A stretch of DNA of 64,000 nucleotides, from NCBI RefSeq assembly GCF_014839805.1, contig NC_051140.1, positions 13,227,826 to 13,291,825 on the forward strand, given 5' to 3'. Made by a program: the position numbers and the translations under genes. Source of the stretch: Manduca sexta (lineage: Eukaryota > Arthropoda > Insecta > Lepidoptera > Sphingidae). This document shows, piece by piece, positions 23,513-35,457 of the stretch. Under the pieces are notes generated by a model. That model was not told the origin of the DNA, did not search any database, and saw only the letters and a list, made by a program, of their open reading frames with translations. Each line of letters starts with the position of its first letter. Position 1 is the first letter of the stretch.

Positions 23513-24674
23513 AATTATGGATTTGATATAATTTCAAATAATTTAGTTTATACGTTATCGCAATTAGTTGCAATAATTATAAACAACGTGTTGGCTGATT
23601 AGTTGACACGTATCACTTTGACACCACACAAAAAGATTTTTATTTTTCTATTTTTGTTTGTCACTGCCTTAATCGTTTTAAAAAAATTTATCAACACTGA
23701 GCTACTAACACATACGCTGAATACTGTGTCTGAATACCGTGAACTGTGCGTCGTACTCAATGATGGCAGGAGGCGGCGATAGTCACCCACTCGTTCACTG
23801 TCGGTTGGCGTCCTGATAGTGGTGATAACGTTTAATTTATTCATTTGAATGCATGCCCAATGAGGTTAGGGTCAATATACACCAATTGCTTCATTAAGCG
23901 TTAAATTACTATGAAAAAGTAATTATATTTTTAATATATTCCATTCGTTCTCAGTATTAATCTTTAACTGTAGGAAGAAATGGATAGGTCTCTGCATGAT
24001 TATGAATCAGTACTAGGTATACAAGTGACTTGTTTCCTAAGCAGCTAGAATTTAAAACAGGGAAATTAGGTGTTTGGCCTCATTAGAGATTAGCTTTAGT
24101 TCGTATTAATGAAAAGAGTTTTGGAAACGAAAGAATAGTTACAAATTATTATCAGTTAATACTATCGCTTTAGCTCTGTACACAGATGTACTATATAAAG
24201 ATACTGGATTTATATAATAGTATTTATATTAAATTGAAACCTAATGAAAAAAAACTGTTCCTTACATTATGTTATCCAAGCAGGAAGAATAAAAAAACAT
24301 CACAAGTTAAATTCGCTTAACTTTTTTTATATATCGGAAATTCTCTTAATGAATCTAATATGAACGGTTCTGAGATAAAGTTAAACATTTTGTGATTATA
24401 ATAAAAAATTTTACATACGATATTAATTAATGTGGCAACTGTTTGTAATAAAACAAACTATTTGAAAAATAAAGATTATAAAAGATAGTTTTGCGTTCAA
24501 AGCTCAAACAAAGGTAAATAAAAAGAAAATCACCTAGGCAACGTTTTCGTTATTTCCGTTTCTAGGCGATCGCTCTTTGTTATTATTTCTAGATCAACAA
24601 TCAGTATTTTCGAGAACGCATCTTTAGCTTTTTGTGTATTTGCAAGTATTATTCCTATTTAATTTATTTTAAAA
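23513..24674. promoter_or_regulatory. Divergent intergenic region between TBC1D30-like (-) and PIERCE1-like (+)
   Basis: The two start codons point away from each other, 1,162 bp apart, so both promoters must lie here or in unseen upstream exons. A short Met-led frame at 23844-23599 (-) has no recognisable similarity. The only specific site I can support is the X-box-like motif at 24529-24542. Confidence 0.6.
24529..24542 (+). promoter_or_regulatory. X-box-like RFX binding site upstream of the PIERCE1-like gene
   Basis: ATCACCTAGGCAAC fits the RFX X-box pattern RYYNYY-N2-RRNRAC. It lies 133 bases before the ATG at 24675. X-boxes close to start codons are a known mark of RFX-controlled ciliary genes, and the downstream gene encodes a ciliary protein. 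One motif match by eye is suggestive, not proof. Confidence 0.5.
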
Positions 24675-27600
24675 ATGAACGATACCAAAGAGGCGCCTGG
24701 CCAAGGTTTAGGACACCAACAACCAGGGTTTTGTTCGGCAACTTGCGTTGATCGTGCTAGTTTACAAGCTGAGATAAAACAACCAGAACTCAAGACTTCC
24801 GACTTATTTGTAACTTGTAATCTGCCAAAGAGATTTGAACATCCACGTAAGCTAAAGCTTATATTTTGTCGCTAATGTTTAGTACGAATTGTCCAAGGCG
24901 TTGTATTTTTTCACAAAACTACACAACTAAGTACATTTAAGATAAGTAAATTTATAATTATGCGAAGTGAGTTCAATTTTTGTCAAAAATGGCCGCAATT
25001 CCAATATGGTATGCTCCTGTAGTAAACATAAATAAAAAAAAAACTGTTAGGGCCCTACTTTATTTGATTTCCAAATTCATGCACAGCAGTTTACATACAG
25101 AATCAGTGTCATTGCTCTTCCCTGGTCATAAAAATTCATGCGGGCACTTCTTGTGAAATCAATAATGTAGTGAGGAAATGTAAGAACAGCTCCTTTTTTA
25201 TCAGCCACCATGTATTCAATTGCATTTAATACTTTTTATAGATTTTAACTTCGTTGGGTGATATCAAAATATGCTCGCAATTTAACTATCGCGTATATAG
25301 TTGATAGCTCATCCGCGGATTTACCGGATTTAATTTTATCTAACCTATTAACTGACAGCAGGATTTAATAAAGCGTTACTTTTTGTTAGCTTATATGTCC
25401 CTGAATGGTTATATTAGTAACAATAAAATGCCCAAATTTAGTGTTATAAGAACACCCGTTGTTGTAAAGCTATCTGTTGTAATAAATTCATATGTTGCAA
25501 TATTTTGTGCACTAGGTGTTGCTCACGACTTCGTCTGCTTGAAGGACTTGTCCCGGAACAAAAGTACCATAGTGTACTTTTCCAGGATTAAAAGTTAATA
25601 AATCCAAGAACAGGTCCTTCTATGTGGCAAATTATATCCCAAAAACGTATTGACGTTTAACGATTTCTGCGTTTAGTTCCGGCTTCTAATTATATTCACC
25701 AACCGTCGCATTAATAATATTGCATAAGATTACATGATGTATTGTTTTGTAGATTGGTTTAACGGGTACGGATGCCAGGTGAGCAAGCAGCATCCGTTCT
25801 ACAGGACATCTTCCAGCGACTATGGATGGTATGCGCCAGGTACTTAAATGATGAAATATTTATTTATATTTAAGAATACACTTTGCAGCCCAGTTAAAAA
25901 TATAATTCAACTTAGAAATTTATATCAGACTAGGTGTTGCTCACGGTTTCGTCCGCGTGAAAAATCTTTCCCGCTAGTCGCTGAATTTTACGATGCCAAC
26001 GCTATCTATCTATTTAAAATCAGACTAAAAGCCCATTATTTCCTATGGAATAGTATAAATTACTAGGATAAAAAGGGGCTATTAAAAGCCAAAGTTCATC
26101 CGAATTCGTTCAACCGTTTTTGTGTTTATATCTAATAATCATCCAAACATTCGTATTTATAATGTATATATAAGAAGGAATATATATATAAGGACCTGTT
26201 TCACAAGTTTTAAGTAAATTTTATTTGACAGTTACTGTATTTAACAGCTAATGTAGGTAGTACTCACATTATTATCATTTATTTGGGAGTATAGATTAAA
26301 GAGTGACTTTGACGCCGGCTTATACATTTATGTGACGAGTAGCATTTACTTAGAAGTTGTGAAACAGCCCCTAAATAATATTAGTATGGATGTATTTCTT
26401 ATTTTATTTTATTTTATTGCACTTCATACATATTATCATATAAAAACGGACTTAATGCCACAGGCATTCTCCTCAGTCAACCTAAGGTGGTGCAGAGATA
26501 AAAACATAGTAGGTGTTGATGTATCTGCCAGATAAATCAAATTATCTGTTAAATGGTAATGGTAATTGTAATGGTACTCTAATAATATTATGTGGCTTAT
26601 TTATTAATAAATGCTAAGTAATTGCACACGACATTTCAATTTTCATTTTAGGTTGGCATTCAGTTCCCACTGTGTATTTCCCGAAGAGTCAACGGTTCTC
26701 AAACTATTTGGCAGAATCCGGGATGTATCGAAATTATTCTTTGAACACTTCCCTTGGCCCATCTCACAATTGAGGCGTGAATATTATTAAGAGAATATTG
26801 GTTTATTTTTTTTGTGTTAAGTCTAATGTCCCTTTAAGTTGTATCGATTATTTTTGATAAAGTAGCTATTAAGTTATAATTTCAAATGGGTTGTTTAAAA
26901 TTTCTTGCCTAAGGAAATAAAAGGATTTTCTTTCTAAAGTTATATTGTCTTATTTTTTATCTGCGTTAATTTAAAATTGCATCACTACCTTTAAGTTATT
27001 GCTACGGACTAATTTATTTTACCTCATATTGGCCTCGTGTAGTTATAATTTTGAAATTAAAATGCAAAGATCGTATAATTATCAGAATCCATTGAATTCT
27101 TTACCGCTTGCGTATAATGGAGCAGGAAAACTAATAAATTATTTTCTATAATTTAATAAGGTGTTTGTGAATAATAAATAATGAATATTACAATATGCTT
27201 AAAAAACCCTTGACTTTGTTACATTACGTATTAAGTATTAGCTGGCTAATTTCTAAGGCTGAAGATTCGGACATAACATAATATGTTACTAATAGCTTAA
27301 CACATTTACACAATGATTATTGATTACATCATTCTTAAGGGTGGATGAGTGACAGCGAAAGGATAGTTATTTTCATAGGCAAAGTTTAACTTCAAACGTC
27401 ACGCCGCACAAGCGATACATAAAGCCTCGTTTACTGGGTAATAAACACATCCTATTTCACTCCAACCAGTGTACTTATTGATATTTATAGAAATTAGAAT
27501 TTTATATCTACTGGAATTCTTTAAATAATCATTGCTATTCGATTTAATTTAAATAATAAAAGTTTAAATTTTTAGGCACTAAGCTACTCTAGTAAGGTTT

Positions 27601-28944
27601 TCTTTTATTAAAGTGGCATTGTCACAACTTCTGCTTTGTACCACGAGGAAGTTTATTTAACATCCTTTAGCGTAAAATTAGACAACTGACTGCATAATAT
27701 GTTATTAGTTGTAGTTTTTGCAGATAAAACAATTGTCTTTGGTGCTGTTGTGTTGAGAAAGTTATTCGTTGAAAGGTATAACTTCTGGCTCGGACTTTGT
27801 GGTTTGCACTGGCAACAAAACTTAGCCGAACAAACAAACGTAATTTAAATACTTACAAATTAAATTGTGTGAACGATGACTTTATATTAAATGGATATTT
27901 GTTTCCTAATATTGTGAATAAAACCAAACGTGATAGATATTTTGGATGCCCGTTTCTTGTAAATCGAAATTATCTCGTTGCTAGAATTTTTGTTGTAGAA
28001 CTTCTGGATTTAGATGCCTAATTCGTATATAAACATAGTAAAATTACCGACACTTATTAACGCCATCGATCTTTTTTGTTATCGGTATAAAGAAATAGTA
28101 TAAAAAGAATAAGTAAATAAAATTAGAATGTCGAATAATTTTTCAAATTTTACCTCATATTACGTTTTATACAATGGAATCGTGAAAATACATATACATA
28201 ATTATTGCTACATACCTAGCTATTACCAAGGTGTCCTGAAGTTAGTTACCTTATTGTTCTTCTCACATTCTGACTGCTCTCACCCTTGACTCTGTAAATC
28301 CGCCACGCCGCTCATGACTAACTACAGATCGGCCATAAAGAGTAATAATGTGCCTTTAGGAAGTGTTCTAGATAATAATATTTGCATTGCAGGGCCACAG
28401 GCTCTGTTGTATTTGCGAGGGAAAAACCGTAAAGTCATTAATGATGAACACCATTGTCTTTAATCTATATCCACATTACAGCGAAAAGGATGATATCATT
28501 ATTTGAACAACGTTGATGAAAGGACATATAGTTCAGTGCAATATAACTTTACTTGTACTTAGTTCGTGATTTTGAAATATCTTAAGAAACATAAACAGAT
28601 TGAACAGAGCAAGTGTAGTTGTCTAAGAAAAATAGCTATGTTAGTCCTCGCTGGTTAGGAATTCAGGATATAATATAATTTTTATGTTCTTATCCTCATG
28701 GATCCTGGCGAAATGATCCTTATGTCATTGATCAATGTAAACAATGCAACACAGAGTCCAGATTCAATTTATATTTACATAGTATTGCGAATAAATAAAG
28801 AACTTTCTCGATGTTTCAGGTATACACTCTGTACCATCTGTGTTCTTCCCAGCTGGTCAGACGTTCACGAATCGGCTGTCAGCGGCGGGCATGTATAGAA
28901 ACTACAGTCTCAACACAGGCATGGATCCTGCGTCATACCCATGA
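24675..28944 (+). CDS. PIERCE1: PIERCE1-like ciliary microtubule inner protein with alternative last exons
   Basis: Exon 1 is 24675-24846 and exon 2 is 25753-25839. They splice in phase to either of two terminal exons, 26652-26773 or 28820-28944, giving 126 or 127 residues. Motifs of the PIERCE (formerly C9orf116/UPF0691) family are visible: TSDLFVTCNLPKRFEHP, HWFNGYG, FYRTSSSDYG, VPTVYFP / VPSVFFP, and GMYRNYSLNT. In vertebrates PIERCE1/2 bind inside axonemal doublet microtubules and link outer dynein arms to the lumen; an insect copy probably serves sperm or sensory cilia. The start is the first ATG of exon 1, in front of MNDTKEAPG. The first ~45 residues are variable, as in the family. Introns hold RTE-like relics and a MITE. 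Confidence 0.88.
25511..26170 (+). repeat. Two short RTE-like relics around PIERCE1-like exon 2
   Basis: 'aggtgttgctcacgacttcg' at about 25512 and 'aggtgttgctcacggtttcg' at about 25931 start two related fragments. The second ends with 'ttcgttcaaccgtttttgtg' and a TA-rich tail. This is the eroded form of the 3' tail seen at 20811 and 52332. Exon 2 (25753-25839) lies between them. Confidence 0.5.
26192..26371. mobile_element. Short MITE with terminal inverted repeats and TAA duplication
   Basis: The left end GGACCTGTTTCACAAGTTTT and the right end …AGAAGTTGTGAAACAGCCCC are inverted over about 27 bases, both leading to AAGTAAA/TTTACTT. The flanks are TAA at 26189-26191 and 26372-26374. At 180 bp it has no coding capacity. 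The duplication suits PIF/Harbinger. It sits in the intron before terminal exon A. Confidence 0.75.
26652..26773 (+). CDS. PIERCE1-like terminal exon, version A
   Basis: It begins in phase 1 after TTTTAG and encodes a 40-residue end (GWHSVPTVYFPKSQRFSNYL… to GPSHN) with a TGA at 26771-26773. An AATAAA signal follows at 26916-26921, so a transcript can end here. It aligns without gaps to exon B, with 23 of 40 residues identical. Confidence 0.85.
26916..26921 (+). terminator. Polyadenylation signal after PIERCE1-like exon A
   Basis: A canonical AATAAA lies 143 bases after the exon A stop codon. Confidence 0.6.
26922..28819 (+). other. Stretch between the two PIERCE1-like terminal exons
   Basis: About 1.9 kb of AT-rich DNA. 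No coding frame, known repeat or RNA gene was recognised. Confidence 0.5.
28820..28944 (+). CDS. PIERCE1-like terminal exon, version B
   Basis: It begins in the same phase after GTTTCAG and encodes a 41-residue end (GIHSVPSVFFPAGQTFTNRL… to DPASYP) with a TGA at 28942-28944. Only a CATAAA-type hexamer (around 29033) was seen downstream. The frame and the core GMYRNYSLNT are conserved, which argues against a dead copy. Confidence 0.82.
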
Positions 28945-31875
28945 ATATTCCACTGGTGTCGCCTGATCCATCATTATTTAAATTTTCGATTCGTAATTAG
29001 TGTTGTAATTTGATATTGAAATGTATTCCCGGCATAAAGTAAATACATTATTTTAATTCCAATACTTTTAAGCGTTTTATTTTTCCCTCTTCGATTTCGA
29101 AATATACCTTTTTGATAATATTATTTTTAATTACCTTTCGAAGCTTAGTGCTTGCGATCTTGATAAGTTTGGAGCAAATAAAAATGCAGTTATTTCGGTA
29201 GTGACTTACCAAAAGAGGTATTTATTATTATATAGATTAACATGCATTCAAATTCCATTAACATATTCCATCGGAACGTGGGCATTGATGTCACATTTCT
29301 TGTCTTTTTGTGGACTCCGCCGATATCGAACGCGGAAATACGATCGGTTTTTTATGCTCATTGAATTTTAACATTATGTTAATAGGTTCCGTAGTTCCAC
29401 TTTATATGTGACATACCATGCCTCATAAGTTACCTAAAGCAATTATGTCGCAGTAAAAATCCAACAGAAACAACCGTTTATTGCTCACTGGCGATCTGTT
29501 GCCTCTTTTACCGCGACATATTCTTTAAAAAGATTATTATCCGTCATTTCATTATAGGAGTATATAGGTATATTATATAACTTGTTAGCAACAACAACAA
29601 CAGCGTTTATATTAATTTGAGTGTTTATATTATATCCTAACAATTAACAAACGTTGAAAATTCTTTAAACATTAAACAAATTAATTCTTACTATTACGTA
29701 GAACGTAACACATGTTCCAAGCTATAGTATACATAATTTATCTAATTGCGCATTTCATAGACACGTAGTAAACGCTAACATGGCGGCTATGTGACTATCT
29801 CTATGGGTTTGGTGTGGGACATGTTCTACTGGTGCTTTTACACTTGTTTAATTCCACAGGTACTTAGTACTCGGCCGAGGTACACGACGACTCGGCGTAA
29901 CAAACACTACTCCAAAACCAACATCGATGAACTTACATGAAGCAAACATATATCATAGTCATTATTATAAACTAAACTTCTGCTCTCGTCGGAGGTAACT
30001 TTAATTCTGTTATGTATGAAACTTACATCTGTATTATAGCTATTTTCGTTGTAAAATCTACAATAACAAGTGGGTTTTGAATAAATATAATTATTTAAAT
30101 ATTAATACGTTTAAAATGTACTTATGCATGTACTATAACTTCTACAAATCGCATAAATAAATTAAATTTGACTACATATATAATATCTACTTAATGATTG
30201 TCATTGCTACAGAAGAGTAGGTAGATAGTTAAGTAACCTTTAACTTTTTAATTTTCTACAGTTAGATATATTAAAAGCGCAATGCATTGGGAAAATGTTT
30301 CAAGTTTAAAACGTCGAAACATATATAAAAAAAAACAATTTTATTACTGCAACAGCCGGGGTACTGCTGATTAATAACCGATAATTGACAAGTCTATCAA
30401 TAGAATATAGTTATTTTGTTGTATAAAATCTATTGTTTTGTCACTTGTTTATGATTGTGTTACCCTTCTTCTAGAAACATTGGCTATTCATTAACTCGAT
30501 AGTATACGAAAGGAATATAGAAATGGCTAGAAACTACAATTTCCGTTTTTCTTGTTGTTAATAATGTTGCTTTTACAGTAATATACAAATGAAGATAGTT
30601 ATGTATAGATACTTTGTTAAAGACATAAGTAGTGTACATATAAGCACAATAGAGCGTAAGAAGGAACGTAATTTGCGTTTTATACCAAGAAGATTATCTT
30701 AAACTATGAAATATAACTAGTAATAGGTATAATGATGTATAATATAAAAACTGGATTTTTGCTTTTAACAATATTGTCCTCGATAGCATTGCTCAGATCC
30801 CATTGTCTTATAATTTTAAATCTAGTAAAAATTTAAATAAAATTAATATTATAATATTGATTGTAAACATTCAATATTATTATTGCAATTATTCATATGC
30901 AAAATAGCAAAAAACAAACAATATCAAAAAAATATTGCTATACATTAATTATCACCGAGGAAGTGATGATTAAATAGAAAGTTATAATTTGTGATGTGAC
31001 AGTACAATACGTTAAAAGCAAAATGTTGAGATCGAAGCAATTGTTTAATGTTCCACGAAAGTGCAGCAAGTGAAGATGACTGAGACAGAAGAAACCAATA
31101 AAGCGTGCGACTCGAGCACCGTACACGCGCACGCGCACCAGCACGCGCACGAGCACGCGCGCGAACACGCGCACGAGCCCGCGCACGAGCACGCGCACAC
31201 GCGCTCGCACCGCAACACATACAAACGGGTTCGATCACAATGTAGCTCAGTTGATTCGTATTTATATTTAACTTATTGTAGAAAATCTATAGTTAATTTA
31301 CATTAATACTATTTTACTCTGCTCTCTCTACAATCACTTGATCGGAGAGACGATCCCTTTGCAGGCGAGGAAGACAGCACTTTCGTCGATAGGCGCTATG
31401 TGTGGGTAAGAAACGAATTCTGGTTCGGTTGTTCGGAATATCTTTCAATATCCTGTCATTTTATGCACAACGCGTCTTGCCTATTTGCGATTTGCACGTT
31501 CTTCTGACGTAAGTAAACTGTGGGCCCGGACAATAGGCAAACATTTATCATCAAATATTACTGCCTTTTATGGCCAGTGACACACACCAAAAAGCGCAAT
31601 TCTTTCACAGAATTATTCAAAGGCTACGAGAAGACGTCATGCGTTACGTCATGTGTGTTTTTTTATGATGTTGCTTGAGTTCTGCGATCACAAGAAATGT
31701 TCTAAAATTATTCACGGTCCTTTCTACACACTTATATAACACACAAGTATGTGTGTATTAGCATCATACTTTCTGGAACGCATAATTTAAACATATAACA
31801 AAACGTCCAGCAACGTTAAGAACTAATTGAAATCGATGATACGACCATGTCTATTGCCCGAGTTGTGTTGTAGTT
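28945..31875. other. Intergenic region between PIERCE1-like and synapsin
   Basis: Mostly AT-rich DNA with no recognisable gene. Exceptions are a GC-rich His/Ala-codon repeat at 31123-31211 and a small exon-like segment at 31365-31405, described separately. The part next to 31875 probably contains the synapsin 3' UTR. Confidence 0.5.
31076..31306 (+). CDS. Unassigned open frame with His-Ala-Glu repeat
   Basis: The frame opens with MTETEETNKACDSS and runs into a repeat of CACGCG / GAGCACGCG units (31123-31211) that reads HAHAHQHAHEHAREHAHE. It then continues to a TAA at 31304-31306. The repeat alone would keep several frames open, so coding is uncertain. A segment 31365-31405 with an acceptor (CCCTTTGCAG) and donor (GTAAGA) encodes GEEDSTFVDRRYVW and could be a following exon of the same + strand gene. 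No family recognised. Confidence 0.25.
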   Translation: MTETEETNKACDSSTVHAHAHQHAHEHAREHAHEPAHEHAHTRSHRNTYKRVRSQCSSVDSYLYLTYCRKSIVNLH

Positions 31876-34300
31876 TTACATATCGCCAAAGATTCCGGCG
31901 AATGTTTTGCGCAGGTTCTTCATGGTGTCCTCAGCGTCCTCGGTGAGGGTGGCGCTGAGGGAGCCCTGCCGCGTGAAGCCCCCGCGCCCGCCCGGCGCCC
32001 CCGCGCCCGCCCCGCCCCCGGCCCCGCGCCCGGCGCCGCGCCCGCGCCCGCTCCCGCGCCCGACCCGCTCGCGCTGCTCGGAGCCGCCGACACTGACGAT
32101 ACTGTCGATGATTGCGACGCTGCAAACAATTAGGTAACATATCTACAGAGAAAACATTTGTCGGAAAAAGATGTAGCCGTTTATGTTGAATGTATCAAAC
32201 ACCAACTTTGCGGGTGACTTAAATAAATCATAAATTGAAGTTAACAATTAGTAAAGTTATCATAATGAGGGTTGGGTAGCGTATAGGGGTATTTTTTTTT
32301 TCTAATCTGAAAAGCACGTCTTTAACAATGACTTAAAGCTTAAAATGTACGTTGATAGAAGCTCCTCAAACCACAAGCGGCTGGTTTCTTTCTTGGCTGC
32401 ATGTTGTTCTCCAAAACAATTCTTTATAAAAGGTTTGGATAATAATCCAATCAATCAACTTCCCGATTCAGACTCACAAATCAAACTAAACCGTACCCTG
32501 CGGGTGATTCGTTTAATTTGGGAGAACGATTATATCGATTACCATCCAATCGATTTACGATTTATTGTATACGAACAGGAATCTCTTCAAAATCGTTTGC
32601 GAAGCACGACACTGAGTGTATTGTCAACGATAATTGTAACTAACGATAGGTGTTCCTTACACACTACGAAGCACATAATCGAACTTATCATCGCAATACT
32701 GACTACTGAGTTTATGTTGAAATCGCTCAGTGGTGGATACGAACTCAAAAGGGAAATCTTCTGCATGGATGAAGCCACATACAAAACTAGTCTCAAATAG
32801 TATAATAATGGAAATGAATTGTAGGGACTCCCCACCTTGAGAGTCGCGGCGCGTGAGCGGCGGCGGCGGCGGCTGCGTGGGCTCGGCCGGGATGGGCGGC
32901 AGCGGCCGGTCGATGCTGGCGCCGGTGGCGAGCGGCGCGGGCGGCGGCACGCTGGGCGGGCCCGGCGGCCCCCCGCCCGGCACCATGCTCGCTCCGGGCC
33001 GCTCCTCCGGCGACGCCGCCGCCGAGCTGCCCGACACGGAGCTCCGCGACGTGGTCTTCGTTATACCGGGCCGACACACAGCCTGGAAAACCACAATCAT
33101 TCATTGGAATATGTGCCTATTGTTTAATTATCTGCCTTGTTTGTGCAGGGATTACCCGGTAAAGTCCACTTATTATTCATAAGTACTATGATTAGTTTTT
33201 ACACTATAAGTTGTAACTTATTATGTTTTTGTAGATATTTTATCTCCGGGATTCTCAAAAGTCAGTTAGCAGTGACATCGTTTATTGTGATTATATCTCA
33301 AATTTATGATAATACTAGTTATTGATGATAAAATACTTTATTTTCCATGTTAATTTAAAAAAACAAGACCATTAGTGTTTGCACACCTGCATGCGCTGCA
33401 ACACAAGTTCGGAGAGATGGCGACGGTCTTCCTCCTGCGAGTCGCCCATGAATGAGGTGGCAGAGTCATTCAGCTCGATGATATGTTCCCGCCCGTCCTT
33501 GCCGACCACAAGCTCCAGGGCGCACACTTCTAAACCACCGAAGATTTCGCTCACCTTCAAAACGTTTTGAAACACATTATTTTACCAAACTATATAATAA
33601 ATAACTAATTTATCAGATTGAAAAGATCCGAACACCACATAATCTGTACTAACAAAATAAAAGTATAATGGAGTACTCTACCTCATCTATCCACATTTTG
33701 TATCTATCGTTCATGCCAATTGCTTCAAGCATTGCGGATCCCTGATTCGTTTTCCAGTTGCCCGAAATAGATTTGCGCCTGGAAATATAAAATTTTATCT
33801 TTAACAATCCTATTCACAGTTAGAGGTATTTATTTGTTTGCGTTTTTCTGGAACGCCTGCATCAGTTTGTGTACAATCACATATGCAGACTACTTTGATC
33901 TTTAATATAGGCGTCAGACGATAGCTCGTTAAACGTTATGTTACTTACATAAACGCTTTGTAATTGGATCCGATTTTCTGTATGTGGATGTCATATTTGG
34001 CGTCGATGTACGGCTCCACGGTGCAGTACGTTCCCAACATCGCCACCACGCCAGCTATATCCTATAAAATAAACAAAGATTCATATACACAAACAGAGGA
34101 AAAGAACGCTTATTTACCGTAATCTGTGATTATCGTTTATGTATGATAAAGAAAGATACCAAATCCACGACATTAATAAATCGTTAGAAAGGTAAACAAG
34201 TAGTTACCTGGAAATCGGCCAAAGAGTCCACTTTCACCTTGGCCACGCCGCTGTGCGCGTGCCCTATCTTGATCACGACGGGGAACTTAGGCGCTGTGAC
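31876..34300 (-). CDS. Syn: Synapsin, 3' exons (C-domain end to carboxyl terminus)
   Basis: Exons: 34300-34208, 34061-33949, 33778-33682, 33554-33387, 33082-32836, 32119-31876. Synapsin is a synaptic-vesicle phosphoprotein with an ATP-grasp-like core. Seen here: [69 protein letters not shown], then a Pro/Ser-rich linker ([14 protein letters not shown]). The conserved end is [20 protein letters not shown] followed by M and TAA. The amino-terminal half is missing and must lie further upstream on this strand; canonical preceding exons were not found up to 64000. The first five exons join in phase. The last exon changes frame once between the SQSSTVSS part and the conserved end. The last two exons are extremely GC-rich compared with their AT-rich surroundings. 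Confidence 0.93.
32120..32835. other. Last synapsin intron
   Basis: A 716-bp intron that contains an unusually long chance-like frame on the + strand (32345-32800, 151 codons) with no recognisable domain. I do not annotate it as a gene. Confidence 0.5.
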
Positions 34301-35457
34301 CTGTAACAATAACCTTTAATCGTAGCTCGTCATCGATTTGAAAACAAATTATAACTCTTTTGGTCCTTGCTTCGCTATTAAGTGTTTATACCGATAACTC
34401 CGGCCTGTTACGTTTAAAACTGTTGTAAATGATAGGAATAACGGATTAACAAGATTAGTTGTAAGTTAAACATAGCATAATTGACGTAGCACAGCAACAC
34501 AGTGCTTCTAGCCATATATAAAAAAAAAACGTAGCATAAGTAACGTTCGATCGAAAGGCTTGTGTGTAAGTTCCTTATATTAATATTAGGAAACAATTTG
34601 CAATAAACGTGGAGTTAGCCTTTCGTACCCTTTATTTAATTTTACGACGATGATCTATATCTTTATGGCACCAAAACACGATACCGGCGCGGCATGCTGG
34701 AGAAATTTTATTATAATCGATGTATGAAATGAAATGTTAAAGATTTTAAAAAAAAATTGGAATGCATAAACAAACTTTAACGTTTTAACTAAAGTGAAAT
34801 GATATACGTAGTTTTCTCCAAACATTTAACGAAATCTATATTTCAAAGAAAAGTTACATCCAAATATTTATATTGAGATATTTCAACTGCTAGAATCATT
34901 ATATTTTATATCTATAACTTTTATGTACGTATTTTCGCAGTCCAGCGACCTCGACGTTTTTGAACAATGAAAACATTATTTAACAATTTTATGAATTGAA
35001 GCATAAATATTTGTTAAACCATGACAGGTTAGAGTTATTACAATATTGAGATTGGCGCGTATTCAATAAATAGGAACTTTTTATATTATTTTCTTAACAA
35101 CACATCCACGCGCGTATTGCAATTTGTTTATGTCTTTTAAAATTTATATTTTCAAGAATATGTTTTGTCTTTTCTTTTCGCGAAATTATAAGTCAAATGA
35201 AAAAACACGCACATTCCGGTTCACATGACGCGAAACTTGCGGAACACAAAGGACAACAACTTACCGTCTAACCATTACTTAGTTAATATAATCGAATGCA
35301 TTATGCGTACATTGACATCGTACTAATTTCTTTCTTGATGAAGTTATTTAGATTAAATATCAAGTTGTAGAGATAGAGATTTCCATAAGAAACTGGTACT
35401 TGCACTGATTCCTTCAAAATATATGACAGAAGGGAGATCAACAAGGAGTTGTCTAAC

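Noticed and set aside
32345..32800. 151-codon frame on the + strand in the last synapsin intron
   Set aside because: No domain, no splice context, irregular composition. It is the reverse strand of an intron between two certain exons. Conservation or transcripts would be needed to revive it.
32793..33182. Alternative long frames on both strands through the GC-rich synapsin exon
   Set aside because: Shadows caused by the scarcity of stop codons in GC-rich DNA. The true frame is set by phase and by the RRDSQ motif.
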